In this document: piece by piece, positions 1 to 13,213 of the stretch | Layout of the letters: each line of letters starts with the position of its first letter | How positions within the stretch are numbered: the stretch's first letter is position 1 | Assembly: GCF_051020955.1 (NCBI RefSeq) | Contig: NC_135022.1 | Location: 9,946,463-10,010,462 of the forward strand | Length of the DNA: 64,000 bases | Reading direction: 5' to 3' | DNA from: Megalopta genalis | Lineage: Eukaryota > Arthropoda > Insecta > Hymenoptera > Halictidae | Position numbers and translations under genes: made by a program | Notes under the pieces: model-generated | Seen by the model: the letters and a program-made list of their open reading frames with translations, nothing else | Databases searched by the model: none | Told to the model about the DNA's origin: nothing

Positions 1-2300
1 TTTCCATCACCAACGCGATCTCGCCGAAGTAACTTCCGTCTTCCAGATGGCAAACCTATTTTTCGTATCAAGTTCCAGTCATTAGTTCTAGTCATTTAGT
101 CCTGTTGAAACGATTAACGATCGAATAATATCACCTCTTTTCCGTTAGCAGTGTAAACCGCCACCGTGCCGGATGTGATAAAATAGAGGGACTCGCCGCG
201 CGTACCAGCTTTAACAATCTTATCGCCGCTCATGTAGATCTCCGAACGCAACGCGCTCGTCAACTGCGCGACCACGCACTCCGGCAGATGTTTGAATAGA
301 GCCACGTTGGAGACCAGCCTCAGATAGTTGTGCAAAATCAACTCCTGAAAATAGAGCCAGTAAGTCCGATTAGAGATTTTAATGGCCGGGGACATCTGGA
401 GAACCGTTTATCCATCGAACGGGCTGGACGTGTGGCAGCTGAACGCACACCTCTCTCAAGTAGGGCGAGACCTCGTCTATTATCTTTTTGTTCCTCTCGA
501 AGCGCTTCTTGTTCCGATACATGTAGTAAACTAGTAATCGACGTTGCAGAGCTTGTGGAAGCTCCTTGTACCGCATGTATTCTTCTAATTGTTGCATAAT
601 CTTTAGCTGGCGCTTGATCGTTATGTGGAACGTTGTTAACAAGGCGGCCAATTGGGCTACGATTGGGCCGATCGCACGTTCAATCGGATGTGATTACAAC
701 AAATGGATTGAAAAACTACGAAGAAACATAAACCGAGCACCGCTTACTTATCGAGTACACGAAACCCATGAACCCGATGAAAGTCAGTAGCAGATTCAGT
801 AGGATATCTTCCGGCGTTTTCATGTCCAAATAATGCGCGGAACGAACCAATGCGGTAATCGCGCGATTCAAGCACACCAAATAACGTTCCGTACTGGTTT
901 CCTTGCTCCGGAAAAATTCGGAATTAATCCAAGATCTGAAAACAGAGGTTCGCTGTCCTACTACTGTATTTAATTTATTTCTATAAATCAGAAAGCTGTC
1001 GGCTAACAGGATTCCCGTAGATCCTAATTAGTACATTCTCACAAACAACTATCGATTTTGCAACTTATACTTTTGCAAATTAAGCATAGACAGGGATACC
1101 GACTGACTGCTCAAAGTGCCCAGATACTCCACGCAGATAGGAATGTAGTATTCGAAGCAAGCGGCCCAATGTATACTCAATCCGACAACGATGATCGTTT
1201 CCAGGATCTTGTACGTTTGATAGTTTATCCGGTACACCTGAAACCGAGCATCGACGAATTTACGAGCCATCGCACATCGATTCAGCGTCGTCGCGAAACT
1301 AACACCGTAGAGCCTGCGGGAGTAGACGATTATGTTGCGAATTCGTAAGAACTTCATCATGTTCAAAGCGGTGCAGAACCATTTCCAGTGGGGGAAAATC
1401 CCGTCCACGGAGGTGATCGGTAGCGCGGTCATTACGTCGATTAGGAAATACTTCCTGAGATACTTTCTGCACACATCATTGGGAAAGACTTTAAACGACC
1501 TGTTTAATCGTGTTTTTTCATTCTCGCGGCGGCCTTGGCCCGAAAGCCGAAATCGTCGTTTAATGGAAAGATAATTGGTCGAACGTACATCGCCACTATC
1601 CTCGGGTCCAGGACTATAACTTTAGTCTGGTAATCGTAATAACCCGTGAAGAACCACAGTACAATGTCGCACAAAAATACAAGGTTTACCATGTCTGTGA
1701 TCACGTGCCAAATGTCGTTGTTCTGGAAGTAAAACGTAATCGACACTGGAGTGACCACGAGGGCGACCACCGTGAATATCGTCATAAACAATTCCCAAAA
1801 GATGCTGCGAAAGACAGGTGAAAGAAATGTTTGATAGCAATTCTGTAGCATTGCCGAAATGTTCGTTTAACTTGCATAATTTATCTAATGTTTAAACCGA
1901 AGCTGATTCTCAGTCTAGCGTAAGTTTACCGCATAAATGTTCGCGATTTATAATGTACTAATGTCTATATAAATGTCGAATATATATGTATACGCTGTGT
2001 TGCCTGGTAAAAATATCAATAGAATGAACGGATTTTTGCCATAATTCGAATCCACCTGAACGAACTGAAGGGATGAATCATATAGGGATGAGATTTCACG
2101 TGTCTCGAGATCTCGTAATTCACCGCGGTCGTGCTCTTTAAGCTCCAATGGGTCAAATGATGTCGCTGCGATAAAATTCGTTGACGCAGGAACCATCTAG
2201 CTAATTTCGCCCGAACCGAGTCGCCCTTTATCGCAGTTTCTACGTAGTCCTCCTCTTTTTGCTGTTCGCAAACATGTTCGAGTACCGGTGCACGCTGCAT
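1..2300 (-). CDS. HCN/CNG-family cyclic-nucleotide-gated channel-like protein (5' part, gene continues past the left edge)
   Basis: Seven exons on the minus strand: 2300-2056, 1804-1589, 1466-1071, 935-748, 656-451, 344-135 and 55-1 (cut by the window). All have GT/AG borders and matching phases. The product reads as a six-helix voltage-gated channel of the plasma membrane: a cytoplasmic N-terminus ending HPFSSF, S1 (FWELFMTIFTVVALVV), S2-S3 with LDPRIVAIKYLRKYFLID, an S4 with few arginines (MMKFLRIRNIIVYSRRLYG), S5, a pore loop, S6, a C-linker (QQLEEYMRYKELP, LVYYMYRNKKRF) and a cyclic-nucleotide-binding domain reaching DGSYFGEIALVM. The start chosen is the first ATG in the open frame; upstream 5' exons cannot be excluded. 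Oddity: the pore loop reads LVRSAHYLDMKTPED where HCN channels carry GYG, so potassium selectivity is doubtful. The family is clear; subfamily and conductance are inference. Confidence 0.85.
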
Positions 2301-3165
2301 CAACCAAGAAACGAGAAACTTTCCATTATTTTCACAAAGCTTTTCAACGTATATAATAGCTTTCAACTTATGGAACAATAATATAGACCTTCCACTTTTC
2401 TTAATTCGCTTTTAATATCTTTCTAATTGGATATTGTGTGACTCAGAAAAGTGTTTACCGACACCGTTCAAGTTAGGATGGGATATTACAAACGAGTGGA
2501 ATTTTTAACTTGATCGCCACTTATAGATACCGATCGTTAATCGTCGATTCGATTATGCTCAAAAACTCACTTCGACGTGCGGCGCCTCTGAAAAATGAGG
2601 GACATAAGCCATTAAATCCATGGTTTAAATCTTATATTTGATCAATCAGTTCTGACAACACGAACGACTCGCTCATGGTATGAGACGTGAATAGACTTTG
2701 AAATAGAAAAAGAAGATCGACGTGAACCCTTCGATCAATTGTTTTTAAATCATTGACAGTAGTTCGAATAGTCGAAGATGACGCGTTAATTTGTCACTCG
2801 TGCCTGGATACGTTAAAAAAAAAGAAAAAAAAAAAAAGAGATAAGTTAAGACTTATCTCTTATTTTTTTCGGATTCAACGATATTATGTAATGCACAATT
2901 CTTTAACAAAGGATTCGTTCGATTCACAGTATACATATATACATGTATGTACATCGTTAGCACGAGTACGTCATGTCTCGCGGATTTTGATGTATCCGTG
3001 GAGCACGTGACACCCGTAAAAACAGCTGTAGCACAGCTGAGCAATGTTCTGAATGTCGCGTAAACATTTCGCGCGTACTCACGGATTTTTAATCCGTACT
3101 TCCGGCTGTCGACGTTTACAGGATTAGTGAATTATTTCACGACATTATTTTATTACGTTTATGCT
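2301..3165. promoter_or_regulatory. Divergent intergenic region between the channel gene and the F-box/LRR gene
   Basis: About 865 bases separate the two start codons, which face away from each other, so both promoters should lie here unless there are distant 5' exons. A short A-rich run lies at 2814-2838. No TATA box or other motif could be assigned with confidence. Confidence 0.4.
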
Positions 3166-6038
3166 ATGCCGATGACATCCGATAATAACGCTTGTGTACG
3201 AAACATGACAGATTTTGAAAGTATTCAGTTGCCCATAGACGTAAGTTTTCTTTGTCATAATATTTTTTCGTTTCGATAATTGTACAGTATTTTTATAAAT
3301 TGCTCTATTATTTTAACCCACCTCTATTCCTAGGGCGAAAATCTTTGCATAATGACTCGATAGCTTAACCTAACAACGATACATTTATCTGATAAGATAA
3401 TTAATTGCACAGTAATGCATAGCTTGTAGATTAAATTTATTAACGTCCGGTTTTCTGCTTTAATCGTTTTATTCTTTGCTCACAACCGTGTGATTTTGCT
3501 TTCAGACAATTATACACATATTATCGTATCTATCTACATCCGACAGGCTGTCAGCAAGACTAGTCTGTCATTCATGGAGGGAGGCATCGCTTGCTATGGA
3601 ATTTGTTGATCGAGAAACACTAGTTCTTGGTTCGCCTCCAGCGGACAATCTATGTCAAGTAATGGAGGTACTCCAGCATTCTACACGACCATTTTATCAC
3701 TTTGTTTTTAGAGAAGTAGAGTTAAAGAGGAATATGCCGGTGTGGGATCATTATGGACCTATTATAAAGAGTCTTGTACTGGTATGACTTATTATGCATT
3801 TTGATGAACGATATCAAGATGTAGCTCTTTTCTAATTCTGTATATTTCCTTTTTTAGGTGTGCTGTGATCTAAGCGAGAGGATGTTGGTAGAAATTCTAA
3901 AATGCTGTAGCTCCTTAAAAGTATTACGTATAAATGCCTGCAAAGAATGTCTAATGTCTGGCAAACTTTTGGAAGATGAAAACGACATAAAAGAGCTCTC
4001 AGAGACGTTTAAAAGCTTGCGAGAGCTTAGTCTCGATTACAATAGATTTTTAAGCGACCTTTTATTTAATAGATTAGTTTCCATTTGCACAAATGTGGAA
4101 TCGTTGAATCTTATGGGTTGTCAAATATCTTTCCACAGTGGATTATACAAAAAGTTTTACCCTCAGAACCGTATAGAATTACCGGCAGCGTCAAATTCGG
4201 TTCTGACCTTTTTAAATACATTACAGTATCTTAAACGACAAGCGCATAAATTGAAGCACTTGAATTTCGGATACACTCTGATCGATGGCACAGCGTTGGC
4301 TACTTTAGCGGCCTTAGAGGATTTAAAATTGGAATCATTGATGTTGCAAAGTTGCTATCAATTGACTATTGAAGGCATCAGAGGTCTGACTCAGCATCAA
4401 CCATGCTTGAAAGTCCTTGACATTAGTTTCTGCGTACGAATTACTGATGCCAGTCTGCTTTGCATTTGCAAAAATTTGACAAAGCTGGAAATATTTCGGA
4501 TAAAAAGGTGTCGCGCGGTCACTGACAGAGGTGTAAAGTACATTCGACTACTAAGAAACCTGAAAGAGCTCGACATCTCGGAAGACGAACAACTCACTGG
4601 AGACTGTATAACTCGCGGACTTTGTTCACATCAACGTGCAAACGATAATCTCGAAGAAAACGTCGAATTGGGAAATGTAAATCACAGATCTACAGGCGAA
4701 GATTATGATGCGGAAAAGACCGTACAGAAGAAGAGTATGCAGATATTCTCTGCGAACGCATTGCATCTTCACGAGGAATCGATCGAGTGCATATCTAAGT
4801 CGTTTCCTAATTTGAGAGTACTCGAACTTAGTTATTGTTTTAGCGGTGTTACAGACAAAACAATACAGGTGCGTAGAATTATTCTTTTATTCTAGTATAC
4901 TCTCACAGTAAGGTCTTCCAGTATTATATGCGTAAAGAATATTCCTCTGAATTAGATAGAAGCTACTTCATTGTTAGATTTGACGCTGACTGTTCTCCTA
5001 CACTTTCAGAAATTGCTAAATGTTAAAAGAGTCGGTGTAAATCATATATTTTTGTATCAACGATGCTGCTCATTCATATAAAAGTAAGTTTATCTTTTAT
5101 AGATGATATTCAAGGAGCTTGTACATTTGCAAACATTAAAAATAAGCCATTGCGATAAGGTCAGTGACGCCGGCTTGACAGGTATGGGTGCTGGTAGTCA
5201 CGAACGCGTCGAAAACGTTCAGGTTGTATATAAACCAGAATTTCCAGGAGCCAGGTTAAGAATTAGTTTACGCTCGAGGGCTGAGGAAGAGATAGTACGA
5301 GACGCGGACCGAAAGCGAGAAGTGATGAAACTCTGTGAGAATGTATCCAGACCCTTAGACATGAACAAGTCTGTGTTTTCATTGAACAGGCTTAAACGCC
5401 TGCGGGAATTAGATCTTTCTGGTTGTAATAAAATCACCGATGTCAGTTTAAAACATGCATTTGCATTTCCAGAACTGAAAATATTGAACTTGAGCCAGTG
5501 TCAGCAGGTAGCTAGAAAATTTATGCCAATTAAATTGTATGCCAATTTTAAATTAATACTTCCTTTAATTAAGTGGTACTTTTTTGCAGGTGACGCAAAT
5601 AGGATTAGATTATTTATCCAAAAATAATCCAGCAATCGAAGACCTGAACCTGAATGCGTGTCACAATATATCAGATGTTGGAATATTATATCTGGCACAA
5701 AGGCTGCATAGATTGAAACGGCTTCTTATACAGGTAACTGATGCATAGGCCAATAAGATAATAATGAAAAAAGTATCGTCAGATCTTTTCAAGAATTCTT
5801 TAATTTATAGGCATGCTCACAGCTAACGGATCACACCCTCGACTCTATTAAACTGTATTGCAAGAGTCTTCATTACTTGGATACCCGCTACTGTCGCGGT
5901 ATGACAGTGGCAAGACTCGAAAGTTTGACGCACCTATACGTGGACTGGATCAAACATATGGATGATCTTGATATTCCTGGAAGCGAGGTACTTCCACCAC
6001 CAGCTCCACCTTTGCCGTCGTTACCTTCTTTGCCATAG
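3166..6038 (+). CDS. F-box and leucine-rich-repeat protein (substrate receptor of an SCF ubiquitin ligase)
   Basis: Six exons: 3166-3240, 3506-3781, 3858-4868, 5103-5507, 5590-5733 and 5811-6038, giving 712 residues. All five introns are phase 0. The ATG at 3166 is used because the ATG five bases upstream meets a stop after four codons. An F-box lies at about residues 21-55 (LPIDTIIHILSYLSTSDRLS, then ARLVCHSWREAS), split by the first intron. After it come many leucine-rich repeats of the cysteine-containing type (LKVLDISFCVRITDASLLCI, LRELDLSGCNKITDVSL, IEDLNLNACHNISDVGILYL). Known for the family: the F-box binds Skp1 and the repeats bind a substrate for ubiquitylation. The tail is proline-rich (LPPPAPPLPSLPSLP). 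I cannot assign it to a named FBXL orthologue. The target is unknown. Confidence 0.87.
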
Positions 6039-9000
6039 AGACGGCTTCAATATCTGCTTTCGCATTTCAAAGATAGGGTAAGAGAAAACTGAAGTGAAGT
6101 ATGTATTATTTCATGAAAATTATACAAATTTAAAATATTTCAGGATGGATAGTACAATTAAGCAGGAGTTAAGATAATTGTGTAGCATAATAATTTGTAC
6201 TGTCCATCCAGAAGTGGTGTATAGTCACAAGATTTAAAGCCGATCAAAAGATAGTGAAAAAGGGACATTTATCATCGATTTGTCGATGTCTATTTCCATG
6301 TGTGTGTGTGGCAGAAGGATTATAACACGAATTTTATTCACAACTAGAATCAATATTTTATAATTGTTATCGAACGGCACAAAGCCAGTCAGTTTTTTCA
6401 TACACACTTTCCATCTTTAAACGTTAATAATATCAATAATAATAATATTTAACGTTACACACAAAGCAATTGTATATAGGGTTGTGTATATACGTATCGT
6501 GATCGCGTGGTTGAGAATGTTTATGTGAAAATGTTTATAATTGCATGTGAAAGAGGATAAGCAGATGATTAAAATGGTATTATGTCAAGTATTTGGCAAC
6601 GATTATGACGCTTTAGTACAGAGATATTTATGATATAACTTTAATTAAAACTCGTGTAAATTAAACAAGTATTTATTGATTACCGATAATATACAAACTA
6701 AAAGGTAATTTCAATGCGTGTGTTTATAAAGCATCGAGTGATAATGTGATTTTGATTCTATGCAATAAATGAGCCAAAAGAATTACTTAAGTAACAAAAA
6801 ATACGTAACTAAAACCTAATCGATAAGAATATTATAAAATGTTTTTTCAATTTTCGGACCAGTTTCTATCGCGTCCGATGTTACACTTTAATTAACATTG
6901 AAACTATTATAAAACTATTATATATTCTATCTATATAATTTTAAACTTTACGTGTGTGTTAAAAGTCCATAGCTTTGACGATGGTATACTTACAACGCAA
7001 ATTTCATACAAAATTAAAAGAGTTTATTTATACTAACAATAAGTGAACGACACAACTCCGCTTCTATGAAAAAACAGTTGCAATAACTTACTTTAAAGAT
7101 GCTTTCCAGAGCACATAAGAAAAATGTTTGAACAAGATCTTTGAACAAAGATTAATTCCACGAGACATAGTACAAAGTAGCATGAAAAGCCGTTGCATTA
7201 GAACTAGAATTCAATATTTTTGCTGCCACTCGAATGAACATAAACTTATTAAATTTTCATACATAGTATAAGATCCATTTTTTGAAAGCTTATAAAATAA
7301 GTAAGGTACTACGACATTCGAGATATTATAATTAAAACGAATATACGCATAACCTGTCTCTGCAGATTGTTAAAATTGTAATGTATAATCATTAAAACGT
7401 GTTATGGTATACACTTAATTATTTTAGTCGCGTAAGACTCGAGTACTTTTTAATTAGAATACGTATAGATCTATTTATCGAGAGAATCGTGTATGTACCA
7501 TTGTACAGAATTCATGTGATATGTATTTGCATACATCCTACATATTATATGTCCAGGAGAAATTGTTTAAATCAGGATGTACATTTACGGTCATAATAAT
7601 GTTATGTAAACGATTTCTAAATTTTATTTGAAAACAAACAAGATTAACATTGTTTTTAATGGTAGTTAAAAGTCTATTTGTGTCGAATAAAGTAATTTCC
7701 ATAAATATTGCGAATTCAAAGATATATCGTCATAATCTTTAATTGATCGTTTTCCTTTAAATATATTGTATTTATCGTGACAGTATTTGTTATTAGAGGG
7801 AAGAATAAAGTCAATTTCCATTTGTGATACAGTAAAGAAAGTGTAGACGTCGATTTGTCCACGGTGGGTTTTTAGGCGACTAAAGACGGTGAACGTTTTT
7901 TCAATATTTCTCTGTTCCCCTCGAGTGTTCACCGATGCTCGCACACAAAACAGGCTTCTTTAATCCTATTTTAATCAGTGTCTTTTTATAATTAGTAGCA
8001 AAACACACAAATCCATAAAGTATAGCCGACGAGTCATCGTTCGTTCATCACTCATTAGAACCTATCCTTTTGTACAAAATGTTTAATGTATCACAAAATC
8101 TGATACCTACAAGCAGTGTAGTATCAACTGTACTTTTGCACAAGTTACACATTCATTTGATTTTAGTTGATCGTTTTATACACATTGATCTTCTACGAAT
8201 AAAGGAATCGCTCTATAATTAAAGAAATAATTCATTAGGTATGCATCGTTAAGTTGCGCAAAACTTGTCGCTAATCAGAAATATTTAAAATATTTGAAAG
8301 TATATAGTTTCATTTTCGATAGCGTGAAAAATACATTCCATAGAAGATCAACAACAACGTTTCTTTTTTTCATTTTCAAGCCATTTAGAACAAAAAGAAG
8401 TCGTCTGTAATCTATATTATTATCATTAAGTTTACATTCTCTATTAAACACTTATTAATTAAGCAATAATATCGAAGTTAATGCATACATAAGTAATGTA
8501 ACTGTGAACTAAATTTATAAAACTACAAAATATACTGAGATAGACTTTGAAGTGATACAGAAGTAAAATACATTAAGAAATGTATGGGTAACACTTCACT
8601 GTACATACATGGAATTACTTTACATATATGTACCAAGGTTTCCATGAGTTTGTAATGTAATACGAATACGTCTCTCGGCAAACGAATATAAAAACACTAC
8701 TTATCGCTAGATTAAAATAATGAATGGTAAGTATATATACGATATACTAATCTGATTCTAGAATTTTTTGATACATAGAAACTCAAATGGTCAATTTGTA
8801 CATGTTAAAGATTCAAGGTGAAGGTTTCAGTGTTGAACATAATACATCTTTGTTAATTCGGTGCAAAATATCTTCTATAAAAAATAGTTAACCGAAAATA
8901 GAAAATGTAATGCTTTCTGTAATGGTACGCCGCACCAGTTATTTATTGTACTTACACAATTCATGGGAAAACAAATATATAAGGTTTTAATGTAATTAGA

Positions 9001-12000
9001 GAGTACATCATGGGGATTTGAATCAAAATTAATTAAATCTTTCAATAGAAGTAAGAGTAACGATGATATGCAAACAAAGGACACTGAAATCTTATCTTGT
9101 TATCACTTTTTCTTAGTTAAACCTTGTACCACAGCAAAATAACAATTAGGAAAAGTATAGTGACACGTCAATTTTAACACACTGTTCTCTCTCTCCCTTT
9201 ATATATAGATATACACATATACATGTGTATACGCATCATCGCACCGTATCTTATTTACTTTCTAATACTGTGTTCTAGACACATTCTAAGTAAAAAATGT
9301 TAATTCTTTTCAAACATCTTATATCGATTCTTTATCGATGCGTTAGTTATTTTGTGTGATTATATACAAATCAGTAAAAGCAGGAAATCGTTTCCTCTTT
9401 AATTACATATACATATGTAATGCATTTTTTTCATGTTGTTCATTATTTTGTGACGACAGTGTTAAGAATAGGTTTAATGTCATTAGCTCTTCTCAAATAT
9501 GACACCGTATAATTTCGTTCCGAACAAATTCTTTTTCCTGAAGTAATTCTTATCCCGACCACTGCGCGTGCCTCGAAATTTCCTTTCCTCTCTTTCTTTT
9601 TGCATATTAAACTTGTTACAGGGCTCACTTTATTCATATTTACTGTTAATTAAAATGAAGACATTACCAACGAAGCAATTTAAAATCCAGCAGTCGTCTT
9701 CCAAGGCTAAAATAAAAAAAACAATTATATAGACTCGTGAATTGTTAAGCGAAACGTGATAATTAACGTTGCTCAATCTTTTACGACAGAGCACTTTCTT
9801 GCGAGACTCTTTATTCAACTTGATTTCTCACAAAAAGAAAAAGTCATAAAAACCTTTTGTCGTCCCCCAAAAGTCACAGCAATTTAATTACATTTTTTCG
9901 TGGCAATTCTTTAAAAAGGATTAATCTGATAAAAGTATAACAATTAAGTTGATAATTAGTTGAAATAAGCTGTACAATCGTTCGCGTAGCTTTTCTGTAA
10001 TTCAAAAGATTCTTGGAACATAGCTATCAACATTCTCCAGTTTTCCATCGCGAATCGTACAAGATACGTTTAAAAAAGTATATGTTCGTACTTTTTGACA
10101 GCGACTGTGCAGTTTAGGATTTTGTTAACTCTTGGACTAAATGCTCAGACGAATACACGAGACGTATCAGCTACCCCTGGCAAAAAGTACTTCAGCAAAT
10201 AGATCAAACGTCTGCTAGAAAATTGCTAAAATATTCAACGTAGAAAACGTAGAAAATGTTCTCAATGAGAGTGAGGAAACAGAATGTTAGTATAAAAACA
10301 GAAAATACTTGTTTATTTACAATATACAAAATTAAAAGCTTTAACATTTGTTTTTTTTTTAAACTATTCAAGAATTTCAACACATCGTCGTCGTGCTACT
10401 GGGATTGTATTTTTTTTTCTTTAAATAAGTTTTACATTACTTTCTACCGGGGGTAGCATGTAAAGTGAAACATGTTATATACATTAATTTCTGCGGTCTT
10501 TTAATCACGTGTTCTTATAAATCAGTTTTCGAATATGTAGGAAACGCATTATAAAATTCTTCGACAATTCGCAGGAAACAAAACATATTAAGCATATTTT
10601 GAACCGGCGTTTCCTGACACAGGAAAATAAAGTACGTTCTCGAATGCTGTACGCGTTCACTTAATATGTTTTCCACATTCCCACAATTCCTTAATCGATC
10701 TTCAATTTCTTACATTGTAAAGAAATCATAATAAATTACTTATATTTATTTAACATAATTGTAAAAGTTTCAATAAAACCAAATTATAGTACGTTGTTAC
10801 AATATCGAGACAAACTTGATATTTGCGATATATGTGTAGTCGTGTCTGGGTGTACGCGCGCGCGTATGTTGGTGCATGCTTATGTACGTGTGTAATTATG
10901 AATTAAAAAAGAAAAATAAATAGTTTTATGAATAGCTTTACAATAAGTCGACGTTCACAGATATACGAATGTCTGTGTGTTTATCTGAAGCAAAAACGTC
11001 TTGCGCTATATATTTTTTTTTTTAGTATAAAAATACAAACCAACGCATTAGCGTTTCTTCTTTTTATACTTATACAAATCCTTGATCTACAAGAATAACT
11101 ATTTAAATTATCCACGTATACGACAAGTACACTTCTATCTCAGAAGACGGTACAAAAAATACGAATTTCGTATATACTTTTTTAAGTTATTTACGTATAG
11201 GATTTAAGCGAGCGACGTCAAATCCTCGTAAATAATGAGATCATGAGAGATTATGATTGATTCTAAGCAGACACGTGTTTAAATTTGCGTAATTTGTACA
11301 CGCAAGACACTGTTTTTCAACCGATCTAGTCATTTAGACTGTTCACGTTGTCAAAAAAAAACCAAAACTTTCGATAAACTTCTACAGCAAAAGGATACAT
11401 GTATTTGTAGGAACTTTAAAGTTGGACCATATGATTAACAAAAATATACTTAGGCACCTTTTTTTGTCGTTTAAAATAATAAAATGGCTGCAGTACCTAT
11501 CGATAATGAATACTGTGATGTCAATAAAACGAGTCGCAAACAAACAACGAATTGGTTCAGTTCATAGCAGCAAATCCAGAGGATTTTATGCGCTGGTTTT
11601 TTTTGATCGTTTCTCACTATATCCTCCGCAAATGGACCGCATAGATTCAAGACACCGCATTCTCTTCTCTGGTATAAGGTACACTTTTGTTGACAAGCTC
11701 GTTGCTTATTTGATCATCGAAATACACACCGGACAGAGAAAGAGAGAGAGCATGTTCATGATGATCCACCGAGTAATAAAACATACTGAAACCAAAGTAT
11801 TGCATGCAACATTGATCAGAACCTGCAAAAAATCTATCCTAAGACAATTTCTTTTTGTTGAAAGAAGGCTGAATTCTCCACGAAGAATAATCTTCATAGG
11901 ATAATTTAAACCGTTAACCATCTACTACAAAAAATATCAAATGTTAATAGCATGTCCTGATAATGTACACAAAGGCAACGGTTATCAATCTGTCCTTGAT

Positions 12001-12226
12001 TTTTCCTGATTGCGTAAAAGTTTCTCTTTCCTAGTAATACAGCGAGTCGTCTCACGCATGAGACGGACATTATTATGTTGGTATCTTTTCTGTTCTCTGA
12101 ATGCCACTTGTGAAAACTATACGAATTTATATATATATATATATATATATAGGTCATTTAAAGCTCACGACGTTACAGGTTGTTGGATTCACCTTAACTT
12201 TAGCTATATCATATAATTATAAGAAA
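6039..12226. other. AT-rich region between convergent genes, no supported coding sequence
   Basis: More than 6 kb of AT-rich DNA between the stop codons of the F-box/LRR gene and Hsf. It should contain both 3' UTRs. Open frames here are short, AT-driven and lack recognisable domains or splice context. A (TA)n run lies at about 12127-12150. I see no tRNA, rRNA or conserved RNA hairpin that I could defend. Confidence 0.5.
6764..6769 (+). promoter_or_regulatory. Candidate polyadenylation signal of the F-box/LRR gene
   Basis: AATAAA about 730 bases after the stop codon. Other AT-rich candidates exist nearby, for example ATTAAA near 6643, so the true cleavage site is uncertain. Confidence 0.3.
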
Positions 12227-12898
12227 GATATAGTTACTCACAAAATTAAGTATACAGATATGCTGATAGTGAAAATTGGCGCGAATATAAACTGTATCGT
12301 ACATATTTCATTGTAAGAACAGAGCATATATTTATTAGTATGGTTTAACAGGCAATTAACGGAAGGAAAATGAAATAACATTAAGTATTTGTTTATATTT
12401 CATTGAAAACGTAAAATTATTAGAATTTTACCGATACAAATTAACTAAATTAATTTTTCCGACTTATGGTATTTCCATTTTATGTGACAAAGCGCATTTT
12501 GTGCATATGAAATTGAGTCTTGTGACTCATACAACAGTTAGACTTTTAACAATTTTTTACATCCAAACTTTGATAATATAAAAATTATCTTAGAACGTGA
12601 TGTAACAATTTTAGTGGTGCCTCAGAGTCACCACTCAAGCGTAAAGGGTTAAACTTATACAGATCTGAGGAATTTAAAAAATTGACCATCTGTATGTTCA
12701 ATTTGATGTCGGTAAAACTCTAGTAATTTTACATTTTCTGTGAAATATAAACAAATACTTAATATTATTTCGTTTTCTTTTCATTAATTGCCTGTTAATA
12801 ATAAATGCCTGTACTAACAAATATATATTGTGTTCTCACTCTGAAATATGCTTGATTTAATCCATATTCCTGCTCATTTTTGTGAGTAACTGTATATA
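12227..12898. mobile_element. Foldback element (MITE-like) with a piggyBac-like TTAA terminus inside
   Basis: The outer ends are inverted copies: ATATAGTTACTCACAAAA at the left and TTTTTGTGAGTAACTGTATA at the right. Long inner arms at about 12350-12440 and 12703-12800 are also inverted (AAGTATTTGTTTATATTTCA against TGAAATATAAACAAATACTT). The core at about 12440-12652 ends GTAAAGGGTTAA. It shares a long stretch with 52713-52905, for example TGACAAAGCGCATTTTGTGC against TGACAAAGTGCATTTTATGC. This suggests a TTAA element inserted in, or forming the middle of, a foldback element. Confidence 0.65.
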
Positions 12899-13213
12899 GT
12901 GATTTATATTATAAACCTGGGCAACTGATTGTTTAAAACTCACGAACTATCAACGGTCGAACCACTATCGCTTTCCAAACGAGTAATTAACGAGTGTAGC
13001 AGAGGAAATGGTAATTCGAGTATCGACAACTCGTAAGCGATCAGTTGTCACAGTCAGTTATATTATATTGTATGTTGTGGAAAATAGTGGCAGTCAAATA
13101 ACAGAAAAGGTTTCCACATTGTTATACCCCGTAGTTATTCTATGTAATGTCCGAACACTTCTCTTCTAGTCTAGCCTAAAGGAAATCAAGTAACTCACCA
13201 TAGGAGTAAGACT

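Noticed and set aside
11422..11904. 160-codon frame in the AT-rich intergenic region
   Set aside because: No domain, no splice context, composition like surrounding non-coding DNA.
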